Source of the DNA: an uncultured Clostridia bacterium
Lineage (GTDB): Bacteria > Bacillota > Clostridia > Oscillospirales > Acutalibacteraceae
Length of the DNA: 64,000 nucleotides
Assembly: GCA_944385105.1 (NCBI GenBank)
Contig: CALWVR010000011.1
Coordinates: forward strand, 1 to 64,000
Direction of reading: 5' to 3'
Shown: in pieces, positions 55,922 to 64,000 of the stretch
Layout: each line of letters starts with the position of its first letter
How positions within the stretch are numbered: position 1 is the stretch's first letter
Made by a program: the position numbers and the translations under genes
Notes under the pieces: generated by a model
Told to the model about the DNA's origin: nothing
Databases searched by the model: none
Seen by the model: only the letters and a program-made list of their open reading frames with translations

Positions 55922-57682
55922 CTATGACTTTATAATGTCTTCAAAAGCTTCATCTATCTCTTTTATATAATCATTAAATTTTTCTAAGTTATTGTTTGGC
56001 ACATCATACTTCATCTTTGTAAGCTTATCAAACAATCCCCGTTCTATTATTCTTGATATAGGAATGGATGCTGATATTAATTGTCTTGCTTTATTTTCAA
56101 GGTGAAGTATAACTTTCATCATTAGCTCTTGTTTTTCAAGTGGAACAAATGTATCATCAGCATGGAAAGCATTTTGTTGCAGGAAACCCACTCTTATCAC
56201 TCTTGCTATTTCTATTATCAGTTTTTGATCGTCCGGCAAAACGTCTGAACCAATAAGTTTTACTATTTCCATAAGCTTGTTTTCTTCATGGAGTATAGCA
56301 TTTATTTTCTTTCGATATCTTACAAAGTTTTCTCCTATGTTTTTAGTAAACCAAGGATCTAAATCTGTAAAGTACTCACTATAACTTTGCATCCAGTTTA
56401 TCGCAGGATAATGTCTTTCATAAGCTAAAGACTTATCAAGCGCCCAGAAGCATCTTGTAAACCGTTTTGTATTTTGTGTGACTGGTTCTGAAAAGTCGGA
56501 ACCCTGAGGCGAAACTGCTCCTATTATTGTTACTGATCCATCAGTATTGTTAATATTCTCAACTAATCCCGCTCTTTCATAAAATTCCGATAATCTTGAT
56601 GGCAAATAAGCTGGAAATCCTTCTTCTGCTGGCATCTCTTCAAGTCTTCCTGAAATTTCTCTTAAAGCTTCTGCCCAACGTGAAGTTGAGTCTGCCATAA
56701 TCGCTACGTGATATCCCATATCACGGTAATACTCAGCCAAAGTTATTCCCGTATAAATAGATGCTTCCCTTGCAGCTACAGGCATATTTGAAGTGTTTGC
56801 TATAAGTACTGTCCTCTGAGTCATAGGCTTTCCCGACTTTGGATCTATTAGCTCTGAAAACTCATTTAACACCTGGCTCATTTCATTCCCTCGTTCTCCG
56901 CATCCAACATACACTATTATGTCTGCATCACACCATTTTGCAAGCTGGTGCTGAGTCATAGTCTTACCAGCCCCAAAACCTCCCGGAACCGCTGCTGCTC
57001 CTCCCTTTGAGATTGGGAATAATGTATCTATTACCCTTTGCCCTGTTATTAAAGGTATTGTAGTTGCAAGTCTTCTTTTTACTGGCCTTGGTGTTCTAAT
57101 AGGCCATCTTTGACACAATGTTAAATTATGTTCTACTCCGTTTTCATCTTTTACGACTACTATTGTATCATTTATCTTATATTTGCCTGACTTATTTACC
57201 CCTACAACTTCTCCTCCTACGTTCGGCGGAACCATACATTTATGAGTTATTATGCTAGTTTCAGGACATTGCGCATAAATATCCCCTGGTGAAAGTTTTT
57301 CGCCAAGTTTTACTTTAATAGTTACGTCCCATGTCTTATTAGTATCAAGTGGTGAAACACTAGCCCCCCTTGATATAAACGCTCCTGAAATCTCTTCTAT
57401 CGACCTTAATGGACGTTGTATTCCATCGAATATGTTGTCTATTATTCCAGGACCTAATGTTACAGTCATTTGACTGCCCGTTCCCTCAACGGGTTCATTT
57501 GGTTTTAAGCCTGTCGTCTCCTCATATACCTGAATGGTGGTAAACTCTTCTGTTATTCCTATTACCTCTCCAACAAGCTTATCATTCCCTACATATACCA
57601 TTTCGAGCATTGAAAAAGAACTTGTATCTTTAATTGTAACTACTGGGCCATTTATCCCATATATAACATTTTGATTTTTCAT
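55922..57682 (-). CDS. ntpA: V/A-type ATP synthase subunit A
   Basis: 586-residue catalytic subunit. P-loop [17 protein letters not shown] near 233, [11 protein letters not shown] near 258, [18 protein letters not shown] near 330 and [17 protein letters not shown]. The open frame continues upstream into subunit E (to 57748) but MKNQNVIYG at 57682 with AGGGATG upstream matches the family start. It hydrolyses or makes ATP coupled to ion flow. Confidence 0.96.
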   Translation of the reverse strand: MKNQNVIYGINGPVVTIKDTSSFSMLEMVYVGNDKLVGEVIGITEEFTTIQVYEETTGLKPNEPVEGTGSQMTVTLGPGIIDNIFDGIQRPLRSIEEISGAFISRGASVSPLDTNKTWDVTIKVKLGEKLSPGDIYAQCPETSIITHKCMVPPNVGGEVVGVNKSGKYKINDTIVVVKDENGVEHNLTLCQRWPIRTPRPVKRRLATTIPLITGQRVIDTLFPISKGGAAAVPGGFGAGKTMTQHQLAKWCDADIIVYVGCGERGNEMSQVLNEFSELIDPKSGKPMTQRTVLIANTSNMPVAAREASIYTGITLAEYYRDMGYHVAIMADSTSRWAEALREISGRLEEMPAEEGFPAYLPSRLSEFYERAGLVENINNTDGSVTIIGAVSPQGSDFSEPVTQNTKRFTRCFWALDKSLAYERHYPAINWMQSYSEYFTDLDPWFTKNIGENFVRYRKKINAILHEENKLMEIVKLIGSDVLPDDQKLIIEIARVIRVGFLQQNAFHADDTFVPLEKQELMMKVILHLENKARQLISASIPISRIIERGLFDKLTKMKYDVPNNNLEKFNDYIKEIDEAFEDIIKS

Positions 57683-57711
57683 AAAACACATCCCTATCAA
57701 GCACTCAAAAC

Positions 57712-58305
57712 TTAAAATACATTTAGCTTTGAGTTTTCTGCAAACCATTCTCTTTGGTCTGTTAATTTTGAATCTAACGTCTCATCAATTATTATGTTCA
57801 TGTTACGATTAACAGCTATTAGCCCGCCTATCTTTATTTCTTTGCTTACTAATACTTTGCAAAGCTTTCCAAAAGACTCTTTTAATTCTTCTTCCATCTC
57901 CATGTCCTTCTCTTGTACATACAGCACCGTACCAGGTTTTTTCAATACCTTTGAAATCTTAGAGGCATAGTTTTTCATTAGCTCTTTGTATTCACTTGTA
58001 TTTGTAAACTCTAAAAGCCTTTTTTCACACTTTTTAAAGACTTCTTCCACTATAGTCTTCCTCTGTGCAAAAAGTTCTTTCCTCCCCTGCGTTTCTTCTT
58101 TGGATACCTCGCTTGATATCCCCTTCCTCATTTGTGCCATTTCTTTTTGTATTAAGTAATAAGCGTCTCTTAAAACTTCTGCCTCCGCCTTTTGCAACTC
58201 TTTCTTTTTAAATTCTTCCGCCTGATTTTTAAGTTCTCTTCTTTGCTCCGCTGCATACTTATTAATCGCTTTTAAAAAGTTACTAGTCCTTCCCGTATCT
58301 CGCAT
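57712..58305 (-). CDS. ntpE: V/A-type ATP synthase subunit E
   Basis: 197-residue peripheral-stalk subunit: a long charged N-terminal coiled coil (to about residue 95) and a C-terminal globular head with EIKIGGLIAVNRNMNIIIDETLDSKL. The ATG at 58305, 7 nt after GGAGG, is preferred to the GTG at 58311. Confidence 0.9.
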   Translation of the reverse strand: MRDTGRTSNFLKAINKYAAEQRRELKNQAEEFKKKELQKAEAEVLRDAYYLIQKEMAQMRKGISSEVSKEETQGRKELFAQRKTIVEEVFKKCEKRLLEFTNTSEYKELMKNYASKISKVLKKPGTVLYVQEKDMEMEEELKESFGKLCKVLVSKEIKIGGLIAVNRNMNIIIDETLDSKLTDQREWFAENSKLNVF

Positions 58306-58346
58306 TTTCACACCTCCGCCTTTTATAAGTACACGTAAGTATAATT

Positions 58347-58655
58347 CTATATCTTAATTCCAATTGCATCTCTAACGTATTTGGTTATAGAGTCTTTCGC
58401 TCTTCCATTACCATGCCTATCTGGAATTTCAACTATAAGTGGCTTTTTTTGTTTAAGTTTAAGGTCATATACATATTCCCTACACAGCTTTACTAAATTC
58501 TCAGTAATTAATATAACTGCTATGTCATCATCTTTTGCTGCATTAGATAAAGCTTCACGTACCTCTTGCTCTTCATGTACAACTACTCCCGGTATTCCAG
58601 AAAGTCTCATACCTATCATTGTATCCATATTATCGCTAATAAGATGAAATCTCAT
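58347..58655 (-). CDS. ntpF: V/A-type ATP synthase subunit F
   Basis: 102-residue Rossmann-like central-stalk subunit contacting D. Recognised by ISDNMDTMIGMRLSGIPGVVV, DDIAVILITENLV near 40 and PLIVEIPDRHG near 75. Sits between subunits K and E. Confidence 0.92.
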   Translation of the reverse strand: MRFHLISDNMDTMIGMRLSGIPGVVVHEEQEVREALSNAAKDDDIAVILITENLVKLCREYVYDLKLKQKKPLIVEIPDRHGNGRAKDSITKYVRDAIGIKI

Positions 58656-58690
58656 AAATAATCTGACCTTTCTTTTTCCTTAAAACTATT

Positions 58691-59146
58691 CTAAACATTT
58701 TGAATTAATATAATAGCAATTAGCGCAAATATAGATACACCTTCTGCAAGTCCAACGAAAACTATAGACTTTCCAAATGTTTTAGGATCTTCAGACATAG
58801 CTCCAATTGCAGCTGGGGCTGCAGCAGCAACAGCTAAACCACTTCCTATACATCCTAATCCCATAACAAGACCCATTCCTAAAGCTTTCATACCAGTTGC
58901 AAAACCTTGCCCGCTTTGTTCTTCATCAGCAGTTTCAGCCACTGCTGTAGCTTCCACAGGTTCATTCGCAGCTGATGCTATAAAGCTTGTTGAACCAACA
59001 CCCAAAAAGAACAATAAGGCAAATGTGCATGCTTGCATTAAAATTGCTCTAGCTGGTTTTACTCCTCTTTTTACAGCTCTCATTGCTACCCAAATTGATA
59101 CTCCCATCAGGACAAATAATACACTTAAAATAATTACTGAATTCAT
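58691..59146 (-). CDS. ntpK: V/A-type ATP synthase subunit K (proteolipid)
   Basis: 151-residue membrane rotor subunit with four predicted helices in two hairpins. Only the second hairpin has an ion-carrying glutamate (VGLAEGVSIFALIA). In this hairpin the positions that hold Gln and Ser/Thr in sodium-binding rings are Ser (GSGLA) and Gly (AEG), which suggests proton rather than sodium coupling; this is inference. A 20-residue acidic loop (VEATAVAETADEEQ) joins the hairpins. Confidence 0.92.
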   Translation of the reverse strand: MNSVIILSVLFVLMGVSIWVAMRAVKRGVKPARAILMQACTFALLFFLGVGSTSFIASAANEPVEATAVAETADEEQSGQGFATGMKALGMGLVMGLGCIGSGLAVAAAAPAAIGAMSEDPKTFGKSIVFVGLAEGVSIFALIAIILIQNV

Positions 59147-59175
59147 AATATTTTCCCTCCAAATATTTTTAAATT

Positions 59176-61128
59176 TTAATTAATTTTACTATCTTCTCTT
59201 AAAATTACCGGACTAAAAGCTTTGCCCTGCCCTTCAAAAAATCTACTGAACATTTCATAAAAGTTAAGCCTTAAAACTTGTATATTTACAAGCAAACCCT
59301 CAAGTACTATTACAAAGATGTTCCCAATTAATATAACGAGCCCATAAACAAAAGGTGACCCCTCTCCAAATACTTCCGCCATGGTAAAAACAGCAAACAT
59401 CATTCCAGCATGACCTAAATCATATGCACCCACCCTTAAAAAGGACATCGTATTTGTAAGGTAACTTAAAAGTATTTCAAATACCTCAAAAAAGTTTTGG
59501 AGTATAAACTCTCCCCATTTCTCCGGCCACACATGCGTTTTTTTTGAAACTATCGCTCCTAGTGGCTCTTTAAAAAATATAATCAGCAATGGTAAAACTA
59601 TAAGTATTATTATATAAAAATTATTTACTATATTTATATTTAATAATACGCATACTGCCATAGCTACTACTGAAGAATAAAAAATTAGTCCTGCTAATCC
59701 ATTTTGCCCAAACATGGCACTTTCATAGTCTTTTCTCTTAAATGAGGAATAAATATTTAATATCATAGAAACTGTGATAATAATTACTCCCAGACCAATT
59801 GACGCCAACATTATTAACATTACCGTATTAGGTTCCATTACCTTTATAGGCTTTTCTTCAAGATTAAACAGCATCCTATAAAAAGGATCTAATAAATGTT
59901 CAAATCCAAACACGGAGCCAAATAACACTCCAAATAAAGCTGATGAAATTCCACATCTTATCAATATTTTCCCTAGCATCATTCCTTTAAGCTTATACAT
60001 TATTGCTCCAGCTATCGATAGGATTATACCTTGACCAACATCTCCAAACATTATCCCAAATAAAACTGTATACACTATCGACACCAAAACTGTAGGGTCT
60101 ATTTCGTTATAGCTAGGTAGTCCGTACATGTCTACAAACATCTCAAAAGGTCTTGAAAACTTATTATTTTTAAGTTTTACCGGTGGAGAATGCTTAATCT
60201 CATTATCCGCCTTCTCTACGCTATACTCTATTCCATACACCTCACTTAATTTCTCAACTAATTCCTTCTCATTTTCTTCTGGTATCCATCCCATTAATAT
60301 AAAACTGTCATTATACTTTGATGCATATTTCTTTATACCAAAGTATGTATTCATTTCCTCAAGCTTTGTATAGAATCTCATACATTGGTCTTTCTGTGAC
60401 TTCCAAAAGTTTTCTATTTTCTTCTCTATCTCTGCTAGCTTTACTTCTTCCTGTTCTATAGATTCTTTAAGATAGTCCCACTTACTTTCTGGCGTTCCAT
60501 CTGTTTCATTTATCCAAAGTCTTTCAAAATACAGGCTTGAAAATTTCATATCTATATCGGAAATATTTTCAAGTGGAGCAAAATACACTCCCCAACAAAA
60601 TTCCTCATCACTTGTGCACGGGAAAAACAGCATATATGGATCATCTTTATATACACTAAGCTTTAGATAACTTTCCTTTGGAAGTTTCCCAAATCTTACT
60701 TTTATATATCTACATGCAAATATTTCACTTAAGTTTAAATCAAGACCTATAAAATGGCTTATATCATTAAGTGAATTCTTTTGATTGTGTATCTTTTCAA
60801 TTATTTTCTCTTTCGTATTCAAGTAGTCCTCAAGCTTTGTGCAAAAGTAATCAACATAATCATTTACTTCTTTTTTATTAACTTCAAAGTCTCTATCTTT
60901 AACCATCTCAAGTTTTATATTAGTTTTTGAGATTACACTCTTCAGTTTCTTTAAAGGTTCCTTATAAGGACTGATTCCCGGAATAGGTAGAAAGTTTTCT
61001 ACATTTGAATAAAAAGAAAGTACGCTTTCAGGGTGGAAAACCTCAGACTTTCCGCAAATCTTCACAACCTCATCAAGAGCCTTTAGCACTCCTATTATGC
61101 TTATAACTTTAACCTTTGAAACTGCCAT
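59176..61128 (-). CDS. ntpI: V/A-type ATP synthase subunit I
   Basis: 650-residue stator subunit (a-subunit homologue). The N-terminal cytoplasmic half (1-330) is helical and charged; the C-terminal half has about seven membrane spans, starting with VLVSIVYTVLFGIMFGDVGQGI near 357, and contains the FLRVGAYDLGHAGMMF segment near 563 with the conserved half-channel arginine. Confidence 0.94.
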   Translation of the reverse strand: MAVSKVKVISIIGVLKALDEVVKICGKSEVFHPESVLSFYSNVENFLPIPGISPYKEPLKKLKSVISKTNIKLEMVKDRDFEVNKKEVNDYVDYFCTKLEDYLNTKEKIIEKIHNQKNSLNDISHFIGLDLNLSEIFACRYIKVRFGKLPKESYLKLSVYKDDPYMLFFPCTSDEEFCWGVYFAPLENISDIDMKFSSLYFERLWINETDGTPESKWDYLKESIEQEEVKLAEIEKKIENFWKSQKDQCMRFYTKLEEMNTYFGIKKYASKYNDSFILMGWIPEENEKELVEKLSEVYGIEYSVEKADNEIKHSPPVKLKNNKFSRPFEMFVDMYGLPSYNEIDPTVLVSIVYTVLFGIMFGDVGQGIILSIAGAIMYKLKGMMLGKILIRCGISSALFGVLFGSVFGFEHLLDPFYRMLFNLEEKPIKVMEPNTVMLIMLASIGLGVIIITVSMILNIYSSFKRKDYESAMFGQNGLAGLIFYSSVVAMAVCVLLNINIVNNFYIIILIVLPLLIIFFKEPLGAIVSKKTHVWPEKWGEFILQNFFEVFEILLSYLTNTMSFLRVGAYDLGHAGMMFAVFTMAEVFGEGSPFVYGLVILIGNIFVIVLEGLLVNIQVLRLNFYEMFSRFFEGQGKAFSPVILREDSKIN

Positions 61129-61150
61129 TTTACGTCACTTCCTTTCATTA

Positions 61151-62182
61151 CTAATTTTTGAGTATTAACAAATTCTTAATATCATCCTTAGGCATTCCAT
61201 ATCTTACGCCCTCAATTATTGTGACTAAATTACTAATCTCAATCTGCACCAAAAATATATATGACATCATTACAACAGAAGGATAATCTGAATATCTTAT
61301 CCTCTTACGGCAGCCTTGATACAAAACCTTAACAGGCAATTCATCTATATAATTATAATTAACTTTTTCCATCTTCTTGCCAGGATTAGTTTTCCTCATT
61401 ATTTCAAAAACTTCATCTTCATCCTTTGCTAAGAGCATTGCATTTATATATTTATCCTTTAGTGAGCCATTCTTTATTACTGCAAAATTTGCTTTGTTTT
61501 TGTTTCTTTTGAGTCTTACTATCCTTACAAAATTATTATAGTCTATATATATCTTCACCAAATTTTCAAGTTCATTCTTTACTCTCTTACTCGCAGACTT
61601 ATCAATCGCCTCAAAAAAGGTCTTATATAAATAATTATATAAAGTTTCCTCGACTGCTGACATATTTACCATTTCATTCCCATTAGGATTAAATGGAACT
61701 AATAATTTATAATATGGTGAACCTTTTAAAACTTCTAAAAAGTCATCATAATCTTTTGCTTCAGCCAGTTTTAAAAGATTAATCTTAGTCCTTCTCTCAA
61801 AAAACATTGGTAACGAATATATATAATCTTTTGGCTTTCCCGATAAGATATACATTAAACTATGTATTATCTCATCTATCTCTGTCCTTACTGTTATATA
61901 CTGCGCAAAGCTATCTCCTGTTGATATCTCATACCGGCCTAACGATTCAAGGTCCAAAAATAATTTTGTTCTTATTAAACTTTCAAGCTTACCTCTATGA
62001 ATATCTCTTTCATTTATATTTGACAATATTAAAGAATACCCTGTACTGTTCTTTAAATAACCGGCTATCTCTGAAACACTATTGTAAGATACTAAGTCCT
62101 CATAATTTTTAGTACTTATTCTTCTTCCATACATAGCCCTAACTTTTGCCAAAATTACATTAGCAGCTGATTTAGAAAGCAT
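61151..62182 (-). CDS. ntpC: V/A-type ATP synthase subunit C
   Basis: 343-residue vATP-synt_AC39 family subunit linking central stalk to rotor ring. N-terminal ANVILAKVRAMYGRRI and a helical repeat structure including NFVRIVRLKRNK near 222. It starts four bases after the G/H subunit stop. Confidence 0.92.
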   Translation of the reverse strand: MLSKSAANVILAKVRAMYGRRISTKNYEDLVSYNSVSEIAGYLKNSTGYSLILSNINERDIHRGKLESLIRTKLFLDLESLGRYEISTGDSFAQYITVRTEIDEIIHSLMYILSGKPKDYIYSLPMFFERRTKINLLKLAEAKDYDDFLEVLKGSPYYKLLVPFNPNGNEMVNMSAVEETLYNYLYKTFFEAIDKSASKRVKNELENLVKIYIDYNNFVRIVRLKRNKNKANFAVIKNGSLKDKYINAMLLAKDEDEVFEIMRKTNPGKKMEKVNYNYIDELPVKVLYQGCRKRIRYSDYPSVVMMSYIFLVQIEISNLVTIIEGVRYGMPKDDIKNLLILKN

Positions 62183-62186
62183 AAAA

Positions 62187-62498
62187 TCACCCCTCTAAAA
62201 CCCGTTTGACAATCATATCAACCCATTCATCTGACATCTTTTCATATCTTTCTTTTAAGTTATGTGAAATTTCATTTTGATTATCCCTTATTTTTTTCAT
62301 TTTTTCCTGTGCTAATTTCTTTTCAGTTACTTCATTTATGCTTATTCTTTTGCGAGCTCTTTCAAGGTACTGACTTCTTATTTCTTCTTTTTTCTTTTCT
62401 ATTTCTTGTTCTGAATTTATTTTATCCTTCTGCGCCCTTTGTGTAAGTTCACGCGCTGCTGTATCCATCTCTATTATTCTTTCTATCATATCTTTCAT
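62187..62498 (-). CDS. V/A-type ATP synthase subunit G/H (peripheral stalk)
   Basis: 103-residue, entirely charged coiled-coil protein (MKDMIERIIEMDTAARELTQ...), the partner of subunit E in the peripheral stalk. The ATG at 62498 follows GGAGG; the longer frame to 62600 is not coding. First gene of the operon (order G/H-C-I-K-F-E-A-B-D). Confidence 0.85.
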   Translation of the reverse strand: MKDMIERIIEMDTAARELTQRAQKDKINSEQEIEKKKEEIRSQYLERARKRISINEVTEKKLAQEKMKKIRDNQNEISHNLKERYEKMSDEWVDMIVKRVLEG

Positions 62499-62546
62499 AT
62501 AAAACACCTCCCAAGTAAAGATCAAATTCCAACATGCATACAATTG

Positions 62547-62575
62547 ATTATATCCACTAAAATTCAGTTTTTCAA
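62547..62575 (-). promoter_or_regulatory. Promoter of the V/A-ATPase operon
   Basis: Minus strand TTGAAA (62570-62575), 17 nt, TATAAT (62547-62552), about 40 nt before the first ATG. Near-consensus sigma-A promoter. Confidence 0.72.
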
Positions 62576-62935
62576 TAAAAATTTTAAAATTAATTAGCAT
62601 ATGATAATAAAAATATTTTTACACATACATTGTATCCTTTAGATTACTTACATAATAAATTATTAAATAAGAGATTTCAAGTATTTTTTTCATAAATTTC
62701 ACTAAAATATTTTTAAATTTTAGAAATAAAACTATATTTGTTTAAAAATTTCCTTTATATTACAATTAATCAAAATATATCAAGATATGAATCATAAATT
62801 TATTTTTGACTTTTAAAACTCTAAAATAACATCTTTGAAACTTTAAATAAAATGTAAAATCACACTATTTTAAATCAATGCACCTTATTCAAAAGCTACA
62901 CTTTTCATTTAACAGCCTTATGCTAAATATTTTGT

Positions 62936-62964
62936 TTGATAAATTTATATATATGTCTTAAAAT
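62936..62964 (+). promoter_or_regulatory. Promoter of tdk
   Basis: TTGATA (62936-62941), 17 nt, TAAAAT (62959-62964), about 30 nt before the ATG. Confidence 0.62.
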
Positions 62965-63001
62965 AGTTATTATATAAAAAATATATTAAGGTGAAGTATA
63001 A

Positions 63002-63559
63002 ATGAAAATGTATTTTTATTACGGTGTAATGGGGTCTAGCAAGACCGCATGCGCTCTTATGAAAAAGTTTAGCTTCGAAGAAAAAAACAGGCACGTAGTT
63101 TTAGCTAAGCCTAGTATTGATAACAGAGATGGTAAATCTTTAGTTAAATCTAGAATTGGACTTGCTTGTGAGGCTATTTGCATCGATAAAGATGCAAACG
63201 TAAAAGACACTCTTGCAGCTCTTGGAAAGATAGACGTAATAATAGTCGATGAAGCTCAGTTTCTAAGTTGTGAGCAGGTAAACCAACTAAGACGTCTTGC
63301 CGACAGCGGAGTTATGGTTATGTGTTATGGATTAAAGACTGATTATATGGGCAATCTCTTTGAGGGTAGCCGACGGCTTCTTGAAATATCTGACTCAATA
63401 AGAGAAATACAATCAATGTGCAAATGTGGAAAAAAGGCTATTATAAATGCAAGATACAACAATGGAAAAATAATATATACTGGAAATCAAATAGACATTG
63501 GCGGGAATGATAAGTATATTGCTCTTTGCCATTCATGTTGGGAGAAAGGAATAATATAA
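63002..63559 (+). CDS. tdk: Thymidine kinase
   Basis: 185-residue type II thymidine kinase, phosphorylating thymidine for salvage. P-loop YGVMGSSKTA near 8 (the SSKT form I recall from other clostridia instead of SGKT), Walker B VIIVDEAQFL near 78, and a zinc-binding domain with CKCGKK near 140 and CHSCW near 179. AAGGTG ribosome site. It complements the nucleoside operon at 43.7-53.5 kb. Confidence 0.94.
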   Translation: MKMYFYYGVMGSSKTACALMKKFSFEEKNRHVVLAKPSIDNRDGKSLVKSRIGLACEAICIDKDANVKDTLAALGKIDVIIVDEAQFLSCEQVNQLRRLADSGVMVMCYGLKTDYMGNLFEGSRRLLEISDSIREIQSMCKCGKKAIINARYNNGKIIYTGNQIDIGGNDKYIALCHSCWEKGII

Positions 63560-63634
63560 ATATGTGTGTTCCTATTTTTATATTATATTTAATCTTTTCC
63601 TATTCGCCACTTATCTTTAAAGAGGTTAAAACAA

Positions 63635-64000
63635 ATGTATAATAAAAAAAAGGCTATAGTGTTATTTGGTTCTCCAAATGAAAATGGATACACCGCAACG
63701 GCTCTTAATAAACTCATTGAATCACTTAAAGATCAGTATGACTTTAGTATTATAAATTCATATAAGTTAAATATACACGCTTGTATAGACTGTAAACTAT
63801 GTTCTAAAGAACATAAATGCACATTCAATGATTTTAAAGATATAGATACATTAATAAAAAATTCCGAACTTATAGTAGTTGCTTCTCCTGTATATAATCT
63901 TAGTTTTCCGGCTCCTTTAAAAGCAATTTTTGATCGTATGCAAATATATTTTAATTCTAAGACTATTTTAAAGGTAAATCCCATAGAGAAACCTAAAAGT
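63635..64000 (+). CDS. Flavodoxin-fold NAD(P)H-dependent oxidoreductase (cut by window end)
   Basis: Open frame of 122 codons running off the window. It starts at an ATG ten bases after AAGAGG. FGSPNENGYTATALNKL is the phosphate loop for FMN of the NADPH-dependent FMN reductase/iron-sulfur flavoprotein family, and CIDCKLCSKEHKCTF is a compact cysteine cluster, so it may be an iron-sulfur flavoprotein. VVASPVYNLSFPAPLKAIFDR is the typical second FMN contact. The antisense frame at 63733-63984 is a shadow. Confidence 0.82.
   Translation, partial: MYNKKKAIVLFGSPNENGYTATALNKLIESLKDQYDFSIINSYKLNIHACIDCKLCSKEHKCTFNDFKDIDTLIKNSELIVVASPVYNLSFPAPLKAIFDRMQIYFNSKTILKVNPIEKPKS

Larger units (their letters stand above)
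62499..63001. other. Divergent intergenic region
   Basis: About 500 very AT-rich bases between the ATPase operon and tdk. Apart from the two promoters listed, no gene, palindrome of note or RNA structure was seen. Confidence 0.6.

Noticed and set aside
57683..57748. N-terminal extension of ATPase subunit A
   Set aside because: It overlaps the end of subunit E; the internal ATG has a ribosome site and the family-typical start.
62499..63001. Replication origin or RNA gene in the AT-rich divergent region
   Set aside because: No DnaA-box clusters, long palindromes or structured GC-rich segment were found; two ordinary promoters explain it.

Overview
The window looks like a stretch of chromosome from an AT-rich (roughly one third G+C by eye), spore-forming, strictly anaerobic member of the Clostridia (Bacillota). 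The evidence is spore genes (spoVS, ymdB, spoVFA/spoVFB, spoIID), a group B type [FeFe] hydrogenase, a complete V/A-type ATPase operon, a split 2-hydroxyacyl-CoA dehydratase activase family pair, and a glgB-glgC-glgD-glgA glycogen operon whose GlgA has the AASGGL variant N-terminus. I saw no tRNA, rRNA, CRISPR array, insertion sequence or complete prophage. Most genes lie on the minus strand in long, tightly packed operons.

Layout. 1-4 kb: start of a secreted protein (cut by the window edge), a ClC-type anion channel/transporter and a monomeric [FeFe] hydrogenase. 4-7.6 kb: aroB-aroA-aroC-aroQ, part of the chorismate pathway. 7.8-12 kb: the two-gene activase/dehydratase-like pair behind a promoter overlapped by a palindrome. 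12-14 kb: tcdA and a divergent ROK glucokinase. 13.8-15.6 kb: a small-gene area with a signal-less amidase carrying half a SPOR domain, two micro-ORFs (23 and 29 codons) and a 140-residue membrane protein. 15.6-18.6 kb: spoVS, ymdB and the dipicolinate synthase genes. 18.7-22.2 kb: murC and a lipoprotein gene, followed by a decayed tandem duplicate of both. 22.3-28 kb: a seven-gene housekeeping operon (DUF951, prfA, sua5, coaE, lytic transglycosylase, M18 aminopeptidase, coaX). 28-36.5 kb: asnB, a small exported protein and the glycogen operon. 36.6-40.7 kb: a double-glycine-leader-like peptide gene, gap with an unknown membrane protein, spoIID and another small exported protein. 40.8-53.5 kb: comF, recD2 and a ten-gene nucleoside uptake and salvage operon. 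53.8-62.5 kb: the nine-gene V/A-ATPase operon. 63-64 kb: thymidine kinase and the start of a flavodoxin-fold reductase.

How the genes work together. The nucleoside cluster forms a closed route: a BMP-type ABC importer brings nucleosides in, Cdd, Pdp and DeoD deaminate or phosphorolyse them, and DeoB and DeoC feed the pentose phosphates into glycolysis, where GAPDH acts. Tdk salvages thymidine. ROK glucokinase supplies glucose 6-phosphate, the precursor from which Glg enzymes make glycogen, a common reserve of sporulating clostridia. Sua5 and TcdA make the first intermediate and the final cyclisation of the tRNA modification ct6A. CoaX and CoaE are the first and last steps of coenzyme A synthesis.

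The least explained parts are the micro-ORF and amidase cassette (13.8-15.6 kb), the monocistronic GG-leader-like peptide (36.6-36.95 kb), the murC/lipoprotein tandem duplication whose junction lies inside a terminator hairpin (21.0 kb), and several clean palindromes over promoters. None of these amounts to proof of a new system. They are the candidates I would examine first. All identifications are from reading motifs and context; no database search was run.
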